Assembly: GCA_000695745.1 (NCBI GenBank)
Contig: ASHK01000343.1
Location: 1 to 5,135 of the forward strand
DNA length: 5,135 bases
Origin: Vibrio madracius
Lineage (GTDB): Bacteria; Pseudomonadota; Gammaproteobacteria; Enterobacterales; Vibrionaceae
Direction of reading: 5' to 3'
Shown here: one piece after another, positions 1-5,135 of the stretch
How the letters are laid out: each line of letters starts with the position of its first letter
Numbering within the stretch: position 1 is the first letter of the stretch
Notes under the pieces: generated by a model
The model's database searches: none
What the model saw: only the letters and a program-made list of their open reading frames with translations
Told to the model about the DNA's origin: nothing
Made by a program: the position numbers and the translations under genes

Positions 1-897
1 AACACTAAGTCGATTGAATCGGTTATTAAAGACGTAAACGCAATTAATCCTAACTGTACTATAGTGATTAAGTCGACAATCCCTGTTGGTTACGTAAATG
101 CTATCAAGCAATCATTATCTGTAGATAATGTTATTTTTTCTCCAGAGTTTCTCAGAGAAGGAAAGGCACTACATGACAATTTATACCCGTCTCGAATTAT
201 CGTAGGTGAAAAAAGCCAACGCGCTGAGACATTTGCAAACCTACTAAAATCAGCAGCTATAAACAGTGAATCAGTTGACGTTCTGCTAATGGATTCGACA
301 GAAGCTGAAGCTGTAAAGCTATTCTCAAATAGTTATCTAGCAATGAGGGTTGCTTATTTTAATGAACTAGATACTTATGCTGAATCACATGGATTATCAA
401 CAAAAGATATTATTTCCGGAGTTGAGTTAGATCCAAGGATTGGTAAAGGTTATAACAACCCTTCCTTTGGTTATGGTGGTTATTGTTTCCCTAAAGATAC
501 TAAACAGTTAGCGGCTAACTTTGATGGCGTTCCACACGCACTCATTACAGCAATTGTAGACTCCAATGAGGGACGGATACAATATATAGCAGATCAAATT
601 CTTGCAAAGAACATAAAAGTTGTAGGCATTCATAGATTAATCATGAAAGCTGGCTCTGATAACTTCCGCTCATCTTCTATTCAACGTGTAATGGATATTC
701 TAGTGAGCAATGGTATCGATGTAATTATCTATGAACCAACTATAGCAGAAACTATGTACCATAGTTTCACAGTTGAAAAAGACTTCGAAGTATTTAAGGA
801 GCAAGTAGACTTAGTTATAGCTAACCGAGTTGATGAACAATTACTGCCGATCGTCCACAAAGTATATTCACGTGATGTTTTTGGTGGTGATTCATAG
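1..897 (+). CDS. ugd: UDP-glucose 6-dehydrogenase (Ugd), 5'-truncated by window edge
   Basis: This enzyme oxidises UDP-glucose to UDP-glucuronate with two NAD+ in the cytoplasm, a precursor for capsule, O-antigen or lipid A sugars. The frame is open from base 1, so the GTG at 64 is an internal Val and not a start. The visible 298 residues lack roughly the first 90 of a family length near 388, including the N-terminal NAD-binding glycine motif. Visible in order, in fragment numbering: [10 protein letters not shown] at 22-31, [20 protein letters not shown] starting at 47, AEAVKLFSN at 102-110, and [14 protein letters not shown] from 157 with the catalytic Cys at 162. Lys106, Asn110, Cys162 and Asp166 keep the spacing of Lys204, Asn208, Cys260 and Asp264 in the streptococcal enzyme. 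The C-terminal UDP-binding domain looks complete, and the protein ends in a family-typical [10 protein letters not shown]. No frame damage is seen. The assignment is firm; only the 5' end is missing. Confidence 0.96.
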   Translation, partial: NTKSIESVIKDVNAINPNCTIVIKSTIPVGYVNAIKQSLSVDNVIFSPEFLREGKALHDNLYPSRIIVGEKSQRAETFANLLKSAAINSESVDVLLMDSTEAEAVKLFSNSYLAMRVAYFNELDTYAESHGLSTKDIISGVELDPRIGKGYNNPSFGYGGYCFPKDTKQLAANFDGVPHALITAIVDSNEGRIQYIADQILAKNIKVVGIHRLIMKAGSDNFRSSSIQRVMDILVSNGIDVIIYEPTIAETMYHSFTVEKDFEVFKEQVDLVIANRVDEQLLPIVHKVYSRDVFGGDS

Positions 898-1214
898 TTC
901 TTAGGTAATCTAGTGGCCTCTACTTATGGAGGTCGCTAGGATAAAATCCTAGTCCAAAGTATAGAAACTGATGCGATAATTTTACGGTCTCATGGTTGTT
1001 TTATAGTCACATTAAATTTTTAGTTTATCATATTCCAGATTCTCATTTTCTATAGATAGACTACATATTCACTGGGATGAAGTAGGTTCAAAGACGAAGG
1101 TGCAAGACTTTAAGATGCTTTTTATTATAACAATGTATTGGTAGTTCTTTAATGCTCTATATTGTTTGTTTTAAACTTCGCAGGGTTGTTAATTGCTAGC
1201 TTTATTTTTCAGGT
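898..1214 (+). other. Non-coding gap between ugd and the rgpF-like gene
   Basis: These 317 bases are AT-rich and hold no gene I can support on either strand. Apart from the stem-loops at 909-952, the only coding-like feature is a 42-codon frame without a start codon at 1016-1144. I found no convincing sigma-70 promoter: TATATT at 1158-1163 has TTGGTA at 1138-1143 only 14 bp upstream, and TATAAC at 1126-1131 has no recognisable -35 box. The gap suggests that ugd and the next gene are separate transcription units or were joined by recombination, which is inference. Confidence 0.55.
909..952 (+). other. Two overlapping stem-loops just downstream of ugd
   Basis: Eleven bases after the ugd stop, 911-920 (TAGTGGCCTC) pairs with 929-938 (GAGGTCGCTA) through ten pairs, two of them G-U, around an 8-base loop. 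C910-G939 and T909-G940 can extend the stem. A second perfect 7-bp stem, CTAGGAT at 936-942 with ATCCTAG at 946-952, has a 3-base AAA loop. Its 5' arm uses bases 936-938 of the first stem, so the two cannot both form fully. No T-run follows, so this is not a classical intrinsic terminator. It could be a 3' mRNA stability element, an atypical terminator or a protein-binding palindrome. The pairing is seen directly; any role is inferred. Confidence 0.4.
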
Positions 1215-2066
1215 TTGATTGTTAATGATAGTATGTTTAAGATTATTTTAAATAAGTTGGTAAGAAAGGCTTCGATTTGTTTTTTTGGCGGAATGTATAT
1301 CATTAGATATTTTATTTTAACAAAGTACGATGCTTTTTTTAGAGGCTGTAGAGTGACTCCAAAAGACCATGCTAATAAAAATGCAGAAGTCGCTGTAATT
1401 ATACATTTATATTATGAGTCATGTTGGAAAGAAATGCGTTATTACTTGTCAAACATTGATGAGCCATTTGATTTATATATTTCTTTGGGAGTTAATATTA
1501 GTTCAACTATCGAAGAAGTCATAGTCAGTGATTTTCCAAAAGTTAGATTTTATAGATTTCCTAATGTTGGAAGAGATATACTACCCTTTCTAAACATATA
1601 TAGACAAGTTGATTTGCAACGATATGATGCCATCTGCAAAATTCATTCAAAAAAATCTACTCATAGAATTGATGGGTCTCTTTGGAGACACTATCTATTT
1701 GGTCAACTATTAGGTAACAAGAATATCAGCTTTAGAGTAAAAGAAATGATTGCTCTTAATAATGTTGGTTTGGTTTCTCCACGCTTCCATAAGTTATGTT
1801 CTAAAAATAATATTAATGACAATGAAAAACTTCTTTCAGACTTAATTTCAAAGCATGGAGAAAGTTATGACGGAGTAGAGTTTGACTTCGTTGGCGGTAG
1901 TATGTTTTGGTTTTCACCATCAATATTTATTCCTATTAATGATATAGATGTGGCTGATTTTGAACCGGAAGAAGGGCAACTTGATGGTACATTATCTCAC
2001 GCCATCGAACGGTACTTTGGCTATCTGGCCACTAAAGTATCGCGTAAAAGAATTATAGAAATTTAG
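1215..2066 (+). CDS. RgpF-family (rhamnan synthesis protein F) polysaccharide biosynthesis protein
   Basis: The 283-residue product belongs to the RgpF family, named for a protein needed for streptococcal rhamnose-glucose polysaccharide and common in Gram-negative O-antigen and capsule loci. It probably acts as a glycosyltransferase at the inner face of the cytoplasmic membrane; donor and acceptor cannot be read from the sequence. Family-type blocks are VAVIIHLYYESCW at 59-71, NVGRDILPFL at 117-126, KIHSKKSTHR at 142-151, VGGSMFWF at 226-233 and EGQLDGTLSHAIERYFGY at 253-270 near the C-terminus. A hydrophobic stretch at about 21-35 may touch the membrane. The start is uncertain: TTG at 1215 has an AGG only one base upstream, which is too close, and the first in-frame ATG (1233, residue 7) has no clear Shine-Dalgarno. 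An in-frame stop at 1197 limits extension. The frame is intact, and the next gene begins 13 bases downstream, so the two are probably co-transcribed. Confidence 0.85.
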   Translation: MIVNDSMFKIILNKLVRKASICFFGGMYIIRYFILTKYDAFFRGCRVTPKDHANKNAEVAVIIHLYYESCWKEMRYYLSNIDEPFDLYISLGVNISSTIEEVIVSDFPKVRFYRFPNVGRDILPFLNIYRQVDLQRYDAICKIHSKKSTHRIDGSLWRHYLFGQLLGNKNISFRVKEMIALNNVGLVSPRFHKLCSKNNINDNEKLLSDLISKHGESYDGVEFDFVGGSMFWFSPSIFIPINDIDVADFEPEEGQLDGTLSHAIERYFGYLATKVSRKRIIEI

Positions 2067-2079
2067 ATGTAAATTAATT

Positions 2080-2460
2080 ATGTTGGATAATAAAGGCTCT
2101 ACCTTAGGTAATAAATTAGTTTTTATAGTAAATGTTGACTGGTATTTTCGGCTTCATTGGGTCGAGAGGGCTATATATTTCAAATCACTTGGGTACGATA
2201 TACATATTGTTGGTGGTTTTTATGATGCGGAGATCAAAAATGAACTCACATCACAAGGCTTTACATGTCATCATTTTTCAATTAGGCGAAAGAGCATTGG
2301 TTTAATTAAAGAGCTCTCTTGTATCTTACGATTAAAAGCTATTATTGAATCAATTGATCCAGACCTAATCCACTGCATTACAGTAAAACCAAATATTTAT
2401 GGAGGAATTCTTAATCGTACTCTTTTAAAAAGCCTATTGTTTTTGGTATTACAGGCTTAG
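2080..2460 (+). CDS. N-terminal fragment of the GT4 glycosyltransferase
   Basis: This is the part translated without frameshifting: 126 residues, of which about 117 are authentic acceptor-domain sequence and the last nine (SLLFLVLQA) are out-of-frame. It begins at ATG 2080, 13 bases after the rgpF-like stop, with no strong Shine-Dalgarno, which suggests translational coupling. It lacks the donor-binding domain and should not be active alone. Confidence 0.6.
   Translation: MLDNKGSTLGNKLVFIVNVDWYFRLHWVERAIYFKSLGYDIHIVGGFYDAEIKNELTSQGFTCHHFSIRRKSIGLIKELSCILRLKAIIESIDPDLIHCITVKPNIYGGILNRTLLKSLLFLVLQA
2424..2430 (+). other. In-frame T TTA AAA heptamer at the GT4 frame break
   Basis: In the upstream reading frame the codons run CTT TTA AAA AGC, so the heptamer T TTA AAA sits exactly in the X XXY YYZ register used for -1 ribosomal frameshifting. 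A one-base slip makes the next codon AAG and continues as KPIVFGITGLG, the correct GT4 frame. Bases 2430-2435 (AAGCCT) can pair with 2453-2458 (AGGCTT), but this stem starts at the slip site with no spacer, unlike usual stimulators. I see no internal Shine-Dalgarno upstream. A lost A in the run explains the break equally well. Confidence 0.4.
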
Positions 2461-2498
2461 GTGCTGTATACAGCTCTAAATCAGTTCGGTTTACTTTT

Positions 2499-3233
2499 TT
2501 GAAGTTTTTAGTTACATCACTTTATAAATTTACTTCTATTCGTTGTTCAAAAATAATTTTTGAAAACAGTGACGATTACAATTTGTTTTCAGAACTCGGT
2601 ATTTTGAAGTACAATAATGGTGTTGTTATTAAAGGAGCTGGAATAGATCTTGACCATTTTTCTCCGTCGACGTCTATTAATGGTAGAAAAGTTCTCTTCG
2701 CTGCTAGGCTCTTAAGAGATAAAGGCCTCGACGTATTAATCGAAGCAAAAACTATCTTGCAGGAAAGAGGGGTTGACTTTGAACTTAATGTAGCCGGAAT
2801 TATAGATAATGATGTTTCTTCCGCTATACCGCTTTATCAGATTGAACAGTGGGAACGTAAAGGTCTGATTAATTGGCTTGGTAGTGTTAAGGATATGCCT
2901 CGTCTTATCAAAGACAACGATATTGTATGCTTACCTACTGTATATGGCGAAGGAGTACCTAGAATCCTCATCGAAGCAGCCTCTTGCCAAAGGGCAATAG
3001 TCGCAACCGATGTTCCTGGATGTCGTGAGATTGTTACTCATGGGATTAATGGTTTATTGTCTATCGCCGGAGATTCCATTTCACTTGCTGATAGTTTACA
3101 AGAATTACTTGATAATCCCGAATTGACTCGTCTCTTTGGAGTTAATGGACGCAAAAAGGTAGAAGACGAATTCTCACAACAGATAGTATTTGATAAAACC
3201 AGACTTGTTTATGAAACCCTAACCTCTAAATAA
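2499..3233 (+). CDS. C-terminal fragment of the GT4 glycosyltransferase
   Basis: This part carries the nucleotide-sugar-binding half of the GT4 enzyme with its EX7E motif. The nominal TTG start at 2499 is most likely an internal leucine (residue 141 of the joined protein), because recognisable GT4 sequence continues upstream in the same frame to about 2430 (KPIVFGITGLGAVYSS). There is no Shine-Dalgarno in front of the TTG, so independent translation is unlikely. The TAA at 3231-3233 lies 8 bp from the stop of the convergent WbpM-like gene. Confidence 0.55.
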   Translation: MKFLVTSLYKFTSIRCSKIIFENSDDYNLFSELGILKYNNGVVIKGAGIDLDHFSPSTSINGRKVLFAARLLRDKGLDVLIEAKTILQERGVDFELNVAGIIDNDVSSAIPLYQIEQWERKGLINWLGSVKDMPRLIKDNDIVCLPTVYGEGVPRILIEAASCQRAIVATDVPGCREIVTHGINGLLSIAGDSISLADSLQELLDNPELTRLFGVNGRKKVEDEFSQQIVFDKTRLVYETLTSK

Positions 3234-3241
3234 TTATATAA

Positions 3242-3370
3242 CTACTTTTTCGTTGGTTGATAGCCTGTAGGAGCCTCTAATAATAGATGTATTATGCGGC
3301 TTTCATCAAAATTATGACAGCCTATATCCAGCTTTGCTAGTAGAGTGCTCATATCTTCCCATTTGAGCAT
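3242..3370 (-). CDS. WbpM-like fragment 4: hidden true C-terminus
   Basis: In the frame ending at the minus-strand TAG (3244-3242) a 42-codon segment reads [17 protein letters not shown], then [20 protein letters not shown], and ends PTKK. This matches the acidic-hydrophobic tail usual in this family, where a conserved E-E-x-L/W stretch follows the [13 protein letters not shown] block. It joins fragment 3 if one base is removed from CATAATG (plus strand 3368-3374). With this tail the joined gene is exactly 625 codons. Confidence 0.7.
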   Translation of the reverse strand: MLKWEDMSTLLAKLDIGCHNFDESRIIHLLLEAPTGYQPTKK

Positions 3371-3605
3371 TATGTTCTTTGGCAGTCATGATTTTTTGAT
3401 GGCCTGTACCTTCAACGTTGTCACCAATTAATAACTCTTCATAGAGCTTTTCTCCAGGTCTTAAACCAGTGAATTTGACCTCTATATCTCCTTCTTGATC
3501 ACTCGCTTTAATATGTTCTTTCATTCCCATTAGGTGAATCATCCGTTGCGCTAGATCTAATATTTTGACCGGTTCCCCCATATCCAGCACAAAAAACCTG
3601 ACCAT
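3312..3605 (-). CDS. WbpM-like fragment 3: C-terminal substrate-domain piece
   Basis: From about residue 6 this reads [17 protein letters not shown] and on through [19 protein letters not shown], the conserved C-terminal part of WbpM-type dehydratases. The first residues (MVRFF) come from the overlap with fragment 2 in a shifted frame, and the last 19 or so, after AKEH, are out-of-frame. The real continuation is the separate tail at 3242-3370. Confidence 0.6.
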   Translation of the reverse strand: MVRFFVLDMGEPVKILDLAQRMIHLMGMKEHIKASDQEGDIEVKFTGLRPGEKLYEELLIGDNVEGTGHQKIMTAKEHNAQMGRYEHSTSKAGYRLS

Positions 3606-4548
3606 TATTCCCCATAGCGCCAGCTTGTATTACTAACTGTGCAGCCTCAGGAATGAGCATGAAATATCGAATGATATCTGGATGGGTTACCGTTACAGGA
3701 CCGCCCTCGCGAATCTGCTTTTTGAATAATGGTACAACTGATCCTGAAGAACCTAATACATTACCAAAACGCACCATAGTAAAAATCGTAGTATTTTGTT
3801 TGTCAGCAAGAGCCTGCAACACCAACTCCGCCATACGTTTTGTCGCACCCATAATATTGGTTGGTCTTACCGCTTTATCGGTTGAGATTAACGTAAAATG
3901 CTCGACGTTACAGTTGATCGCAGCTTGTGCACAATATAGTGTGCCGAAGACATTATTACGTACCCCTTCGACTATGTTGCTCTCTACCAAAGGTACATGC
4001 TTGTATGCAGCAGCATGAAAGACGGTGTTGACTTCGTTAGCTAACATCGTTTTCTCTAAACGATTTTGGCGTTGAACAGACCCTAGAACTGAAACGATAG
4101 TTACATCTAGATTTAAACGTTGTTTGATACTATTAAGTTCTTGATCAATCTTATACAAGTTATATTCATTAAGCTCAAATATAACCAATGAGCGTGGTTT
4201 AAGGCGAAGAATTTGGCGGCAAAGTTCTGATCCAATTGATCCGCCAGCACCAGTCACCATGACGTTTTCACCTTCAATATTACGAGCCATAAGTGCCATG
4301 TCTGGCTCTACAGCTTCACGGCCCAGAAGGTCGGCGACATCTAAATCCTTAATCTCTGTCGATTCCGCTTTCCCCATTGCGATATCTTCCACTGATGGTA
4401 CTGACAAGATCTCTACCGGCCAGTGCGATACCTTCTCGAGTAATCTTAGTCGCTCGCCTTTTCCTATATTATTTACAGCTAATAATACTTTTACTGGGCT
4501 ATATAACCCCTTCAAATCGTCAAACTCAGAGCTGTGGTAAACACGCAC
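3508..4548 (-). CDS. WbpM-like fragment 2: dehydratase catalytic domain
   Basis: This is the largest intact stretch, about 320 authentic residues with the NAD(P) motif [10 protein letters not shown] and the catalytic STDKA and NIMGATKR segments. Its nominal GTG start at 4548-4546 is an internal Val. Between 4610 and about 4550 about 20 codons of true sequence (EFHPVALLDDDPKKVGRYF) lie in a third frame that neither neighbouring fragment covers. After GQVF the reading runs out of frame for about 27 residues because of an extra T in the six-base run at 3591-3596. Confidence 0.65.
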   Translation of the reverse strand: MRVYHSSEFDDLKGLYSPVKVLLAVNNIGKGERLRLLEKVSHWPVEILSVPSVEDIAMGKAESTEIKDLDVADLLGREAVEPDMALMARNIEGENVMVTGAGGSIGSELCRQILRLKPRSLVIFELNEYNLYKIDQELNSIKQRLNLDVTIVSVLGSVQRQNRLEKTMLANEVNTVFHAAAYKHVPLVESNIVEGVRNNVFGTLYCAQAAINCNVEHFTLISTDKAVRPTNIMGATKRMAELVLQALADKQNTTIFTMVRFGNVLGSSGSVVPLFKKQIREGGPVTVTHPDIIRYFMLIPEAAQLVIQAGAMGNNGQVFCAGYGGTGQNIRSSATDDSPNGNERTY

Positions 4549-4594
4549 ACCGTAAAATATCTGCCTACTTTTTTGGGGTCATCATCTAGAAGGG

Positions 4595-5116
4595 CTACCG
4601 GGTGAAATTCGGTGCCTGAATAAGTGCGCTCGCAAGATCTCGACCAGCGGATCCTGCTCCATAGATGAAGACGTTGGGCTTTCTACGCTTGTAAACTTGA
4701 TAATAGACGGAACGAATGAGAACTCGGGGTCCACCAAGCGTTAAAATGGCCAAGCCCGCATAGATAAAGGGAACACTTCTTGGAATAAAGGTATGGAAAA
4801 AAAATCCTGATAGGGCAAGTGTTGTTGCAGAAAGAAAGACAGCGAAGAAAATGTTACTGAGCGCGGGCAACATCATATAACGCAAGACTGCGCGGTACAT
4901 GCCTAAATTTATAAAGCAAACGATGGTAACAATAATAGTGCTAATAAGACTGAGGACTTCGGGAGTATGTAACTCAAAAACATATAGATTAAGGCGTAAG
5001 GCGATGGCTAGGTACAAAGAAAGTGCAATAGCAAAAACATCATAAGTTATTGTTATCGCACGCTTTAGCTTTCTGTCTGCAGAGAGGAGAAAATTTAAAG
5101 GCGTTTGAAATAGCAT
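4595..5116 (-). CDS. WbpM-like fragment 1: membrane domain
   Basis: These 173 residues begin at ATG 5116-5114 and hold the four transmembrane helices plus the start of the first Rossmann fold (PNVFIYGAGSAGRDLASALI). The last four residues (NFTR) are out-of-frame: restoring one G in CCGAATTT gives APEFHPVALLDDDPKKVG, the expected continuation. The frame stays open upstream to the window edge, so an earlier start cannot be excluded, but LNFLLSADRKLKR soon after this Met is a family-typical N-terminus. Confidence 0.65.
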   Translation of the reverse strand: MLFQTPLNFLLSADRKLKRAITITYDVFAIALSLYLAIALRLNLYVFELHTPEVLSLISTIIVTIVCFINLGMYRAVLRYMMLPALSNIFFAVFLSATTLALSGFFFHTFIPRSVPFIYAGLAILTLGGPRVLIRSVYYQVYKRRKPNVFIYGAGSAGRDLASALIQAPNFTR

Positions 5117-5122
5117 GATAAA

Positions 5123-5126
5123 CCTA
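5123..5126 (-). promoter_or_regulatory. Candidate ribosome binding site for the WbpM-like gene
   Basis: On the minus strand TAGG lies six bases upstream of the ATG at 5116-5114. The match to the Shine-Dalgarno is short but the spacing is normal, and it favours this ATG as the start. Confidence 0.35.
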
Positions 5127-5135
5127 GCCGCTTCG

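Larger units (their letters stand above)
2080..3233 (+). pseudogene. GT4-family glycosyltransferase, split by a single -1 frameshift
   Basis: Rejoined at 2424-2431, this gene gives one 384-residue GT-B glycosyltransferase, a normal length for family GT4 enzymes of O-antigen loci, which transfer a sugar from a nucleotide donor to a lipid-linked acceptor in the cytoplasm. The N-terminal acceptor domain opens with KLVFIVNVDWYFRLHW and contains HCITVKPNIYGGI. The reading then changes frame within TTTTAAAAAG, and the following KPIVFGITGLGAVYSS, typical of the family, is in the -1 frame. The C-terminal donor domain shows FAARLLRDKG (Arg210 and Lys215 of the joined protein) and the EX7E motif in EGVPRILIEAA (Glu291, Glu299), so the catalytic parts survive. 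One lost A from a six-A run explains the break; programmed frameshifting or a sequencing error would look the same. If the break is real and not recoded, the product stops at 126 residues without a donor site. The sugar specificity is unknown. Confidence 0.88.
3242..5116 (-). pseudogene. wbpM: WbpM/FlaA1-type membrane nucleotide-sugar 4,6-dehydratase with four frameshifts
   Basis: Rejoined, this is a 624-residue WbpM homologue, near the usual 620-665. Family members convert UDP-GlcNAc to the 4-keto-6-deoxy sugar that leads to QuiNAc or FucNAc for O-antigen. In joined numbering there are four membrane segments (about 21-42, 53-72, 84-108, 113-131), a first Rossmann region with GAGSAGR at 153-159, and the dehydratase domain from about 285 with [10 protein letters not shown] at 289-298 and [10 protein letters not shown] at 368-377. 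STDKA at 412-416 precedes NIMGATKR, which places Met423 and Lys427 where FlaA1 has Tyr141 and Lys145, the S-M-K triad of large WbpM-type enzymes. [13 protein letters not shown] follows at 551-563. The breaks are a base lost at about 4610, a base lost within 4549-4557, an extra T (coding strand) in the run at 3591-3596, and an extra base at about 3368-3374. They sum to zero. All key residues survive, so sequencing error is as plausible as decay. It converges on the GT4 gene. Confidence 0.9.

Noticed and set aside
928..938. GGAGGTCGCTA resembles the ops element (GGCGGTAGCGT) of RfaH-controlled polysaccharide operons.
   Set aside because: Only 7 of 11 bases match, the site lies within a stem-loop after ugd, and no JUMPstart-like sequence surrounds it.
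1138..1163. TTGGTA and TATATT as a sigma-70 promoter for the rgpF-like gene.
   Set aside because: The 14-bp spacing is too short, and the region is AT-rich enough for such matches by chance.
2499..2501. TTG as a genuine start of a separate downstream glycosyltransferase gene.
   Set aside because: There is no ribosome binding site, and conserved GT4 sequence continues upstream in the same frame to about 2430.
3234..3310. Possible bidirectional terminator between the convergent genes.
   Set aside because: Only short, weak inverted repeats are present, and most of this stretch codes for the dehydratase tail.
3653..4018. Plus-strand open frame opposite the dehydratase.
   Set aside because: It lies wholly antisense to the conserved dehydratase core, and its translation resembles no family I know.
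4259..4589. Two overlapping plus-strand open frames.
   Set aside because: Both are antisense shadows of the WbpM-like coding region, with low-complexity Ser/Arg-rich translation in one.

Overview
This window is part of a surface-polysaccharide (O-antigen or capsule) locus, probably from a marine gammaproteobacterium such as Vibrionaceae, Shewanella or Pseudoalteromonas. The guess rests on a Ugd of the short bacterial type, a WbpM/FlaA1-type dehydratase and the AT-rich DNA between them. It is made from remembered family patterns, not from a search.

Layout. Positions 1-897 (+) hold the 3' three quarters of ugd (UDP-glucose 6-dehydrogenase), cut by the window edge. Positions 898-1214 are a non-coding gap with two overlapping stem-loops just after ugd. 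Positions 1215-2066 (+) encode an intact RgpF-family (rhamnan synthesis F) protein. Positions 2080-3233 (+) encode a GT4 glycosyltransferase split by one frameshift at 2424-2431, where the sequence also reads as an in-frame T TTA AAA slippery heptamer. Positions 3242-5116 (-) hold a WbpM-like membrane nucleotide-sugar 4,6-dehydratase broken by four single-base indels. Two are losses and two are gains, so the gene as a whole stays a multiple of three (625 codons with stop). Its true C-terminus lies beyond the last obvious stop and is recovered here from a different frame.

How the genes fit together. Ugd would supply UDP-glucuronate. The WbpM-like enzyme would start the route from UDP-GlcNAc to 6-deoxy-amino sugars such as QuiNAc or FucNAc. 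The RgpF-like and GT4 proteins would transfer sugars onto the lipid-linked repeat unit. The GT4 and WbpM genes converge, with stop codons 8 bp apart and no visible terminator between them. No initiating sugar-phosphate transferase, flippase or polymerase is present.

The main point for a reader is that ugd and the rgpF-like gene are intact, whereas everything from 2080 onward carries five single-base frame breaks, at least two of them in homopolymer runs. Either the sequence is error-prone here or both genes are decaying; for the GT4 gene only, programmed -1 frameshifting is a third option. I saw no sign of CRISPR, tRNA, rRNA, an insertion sequence or a phage, and no clearly novel multi-gene system.
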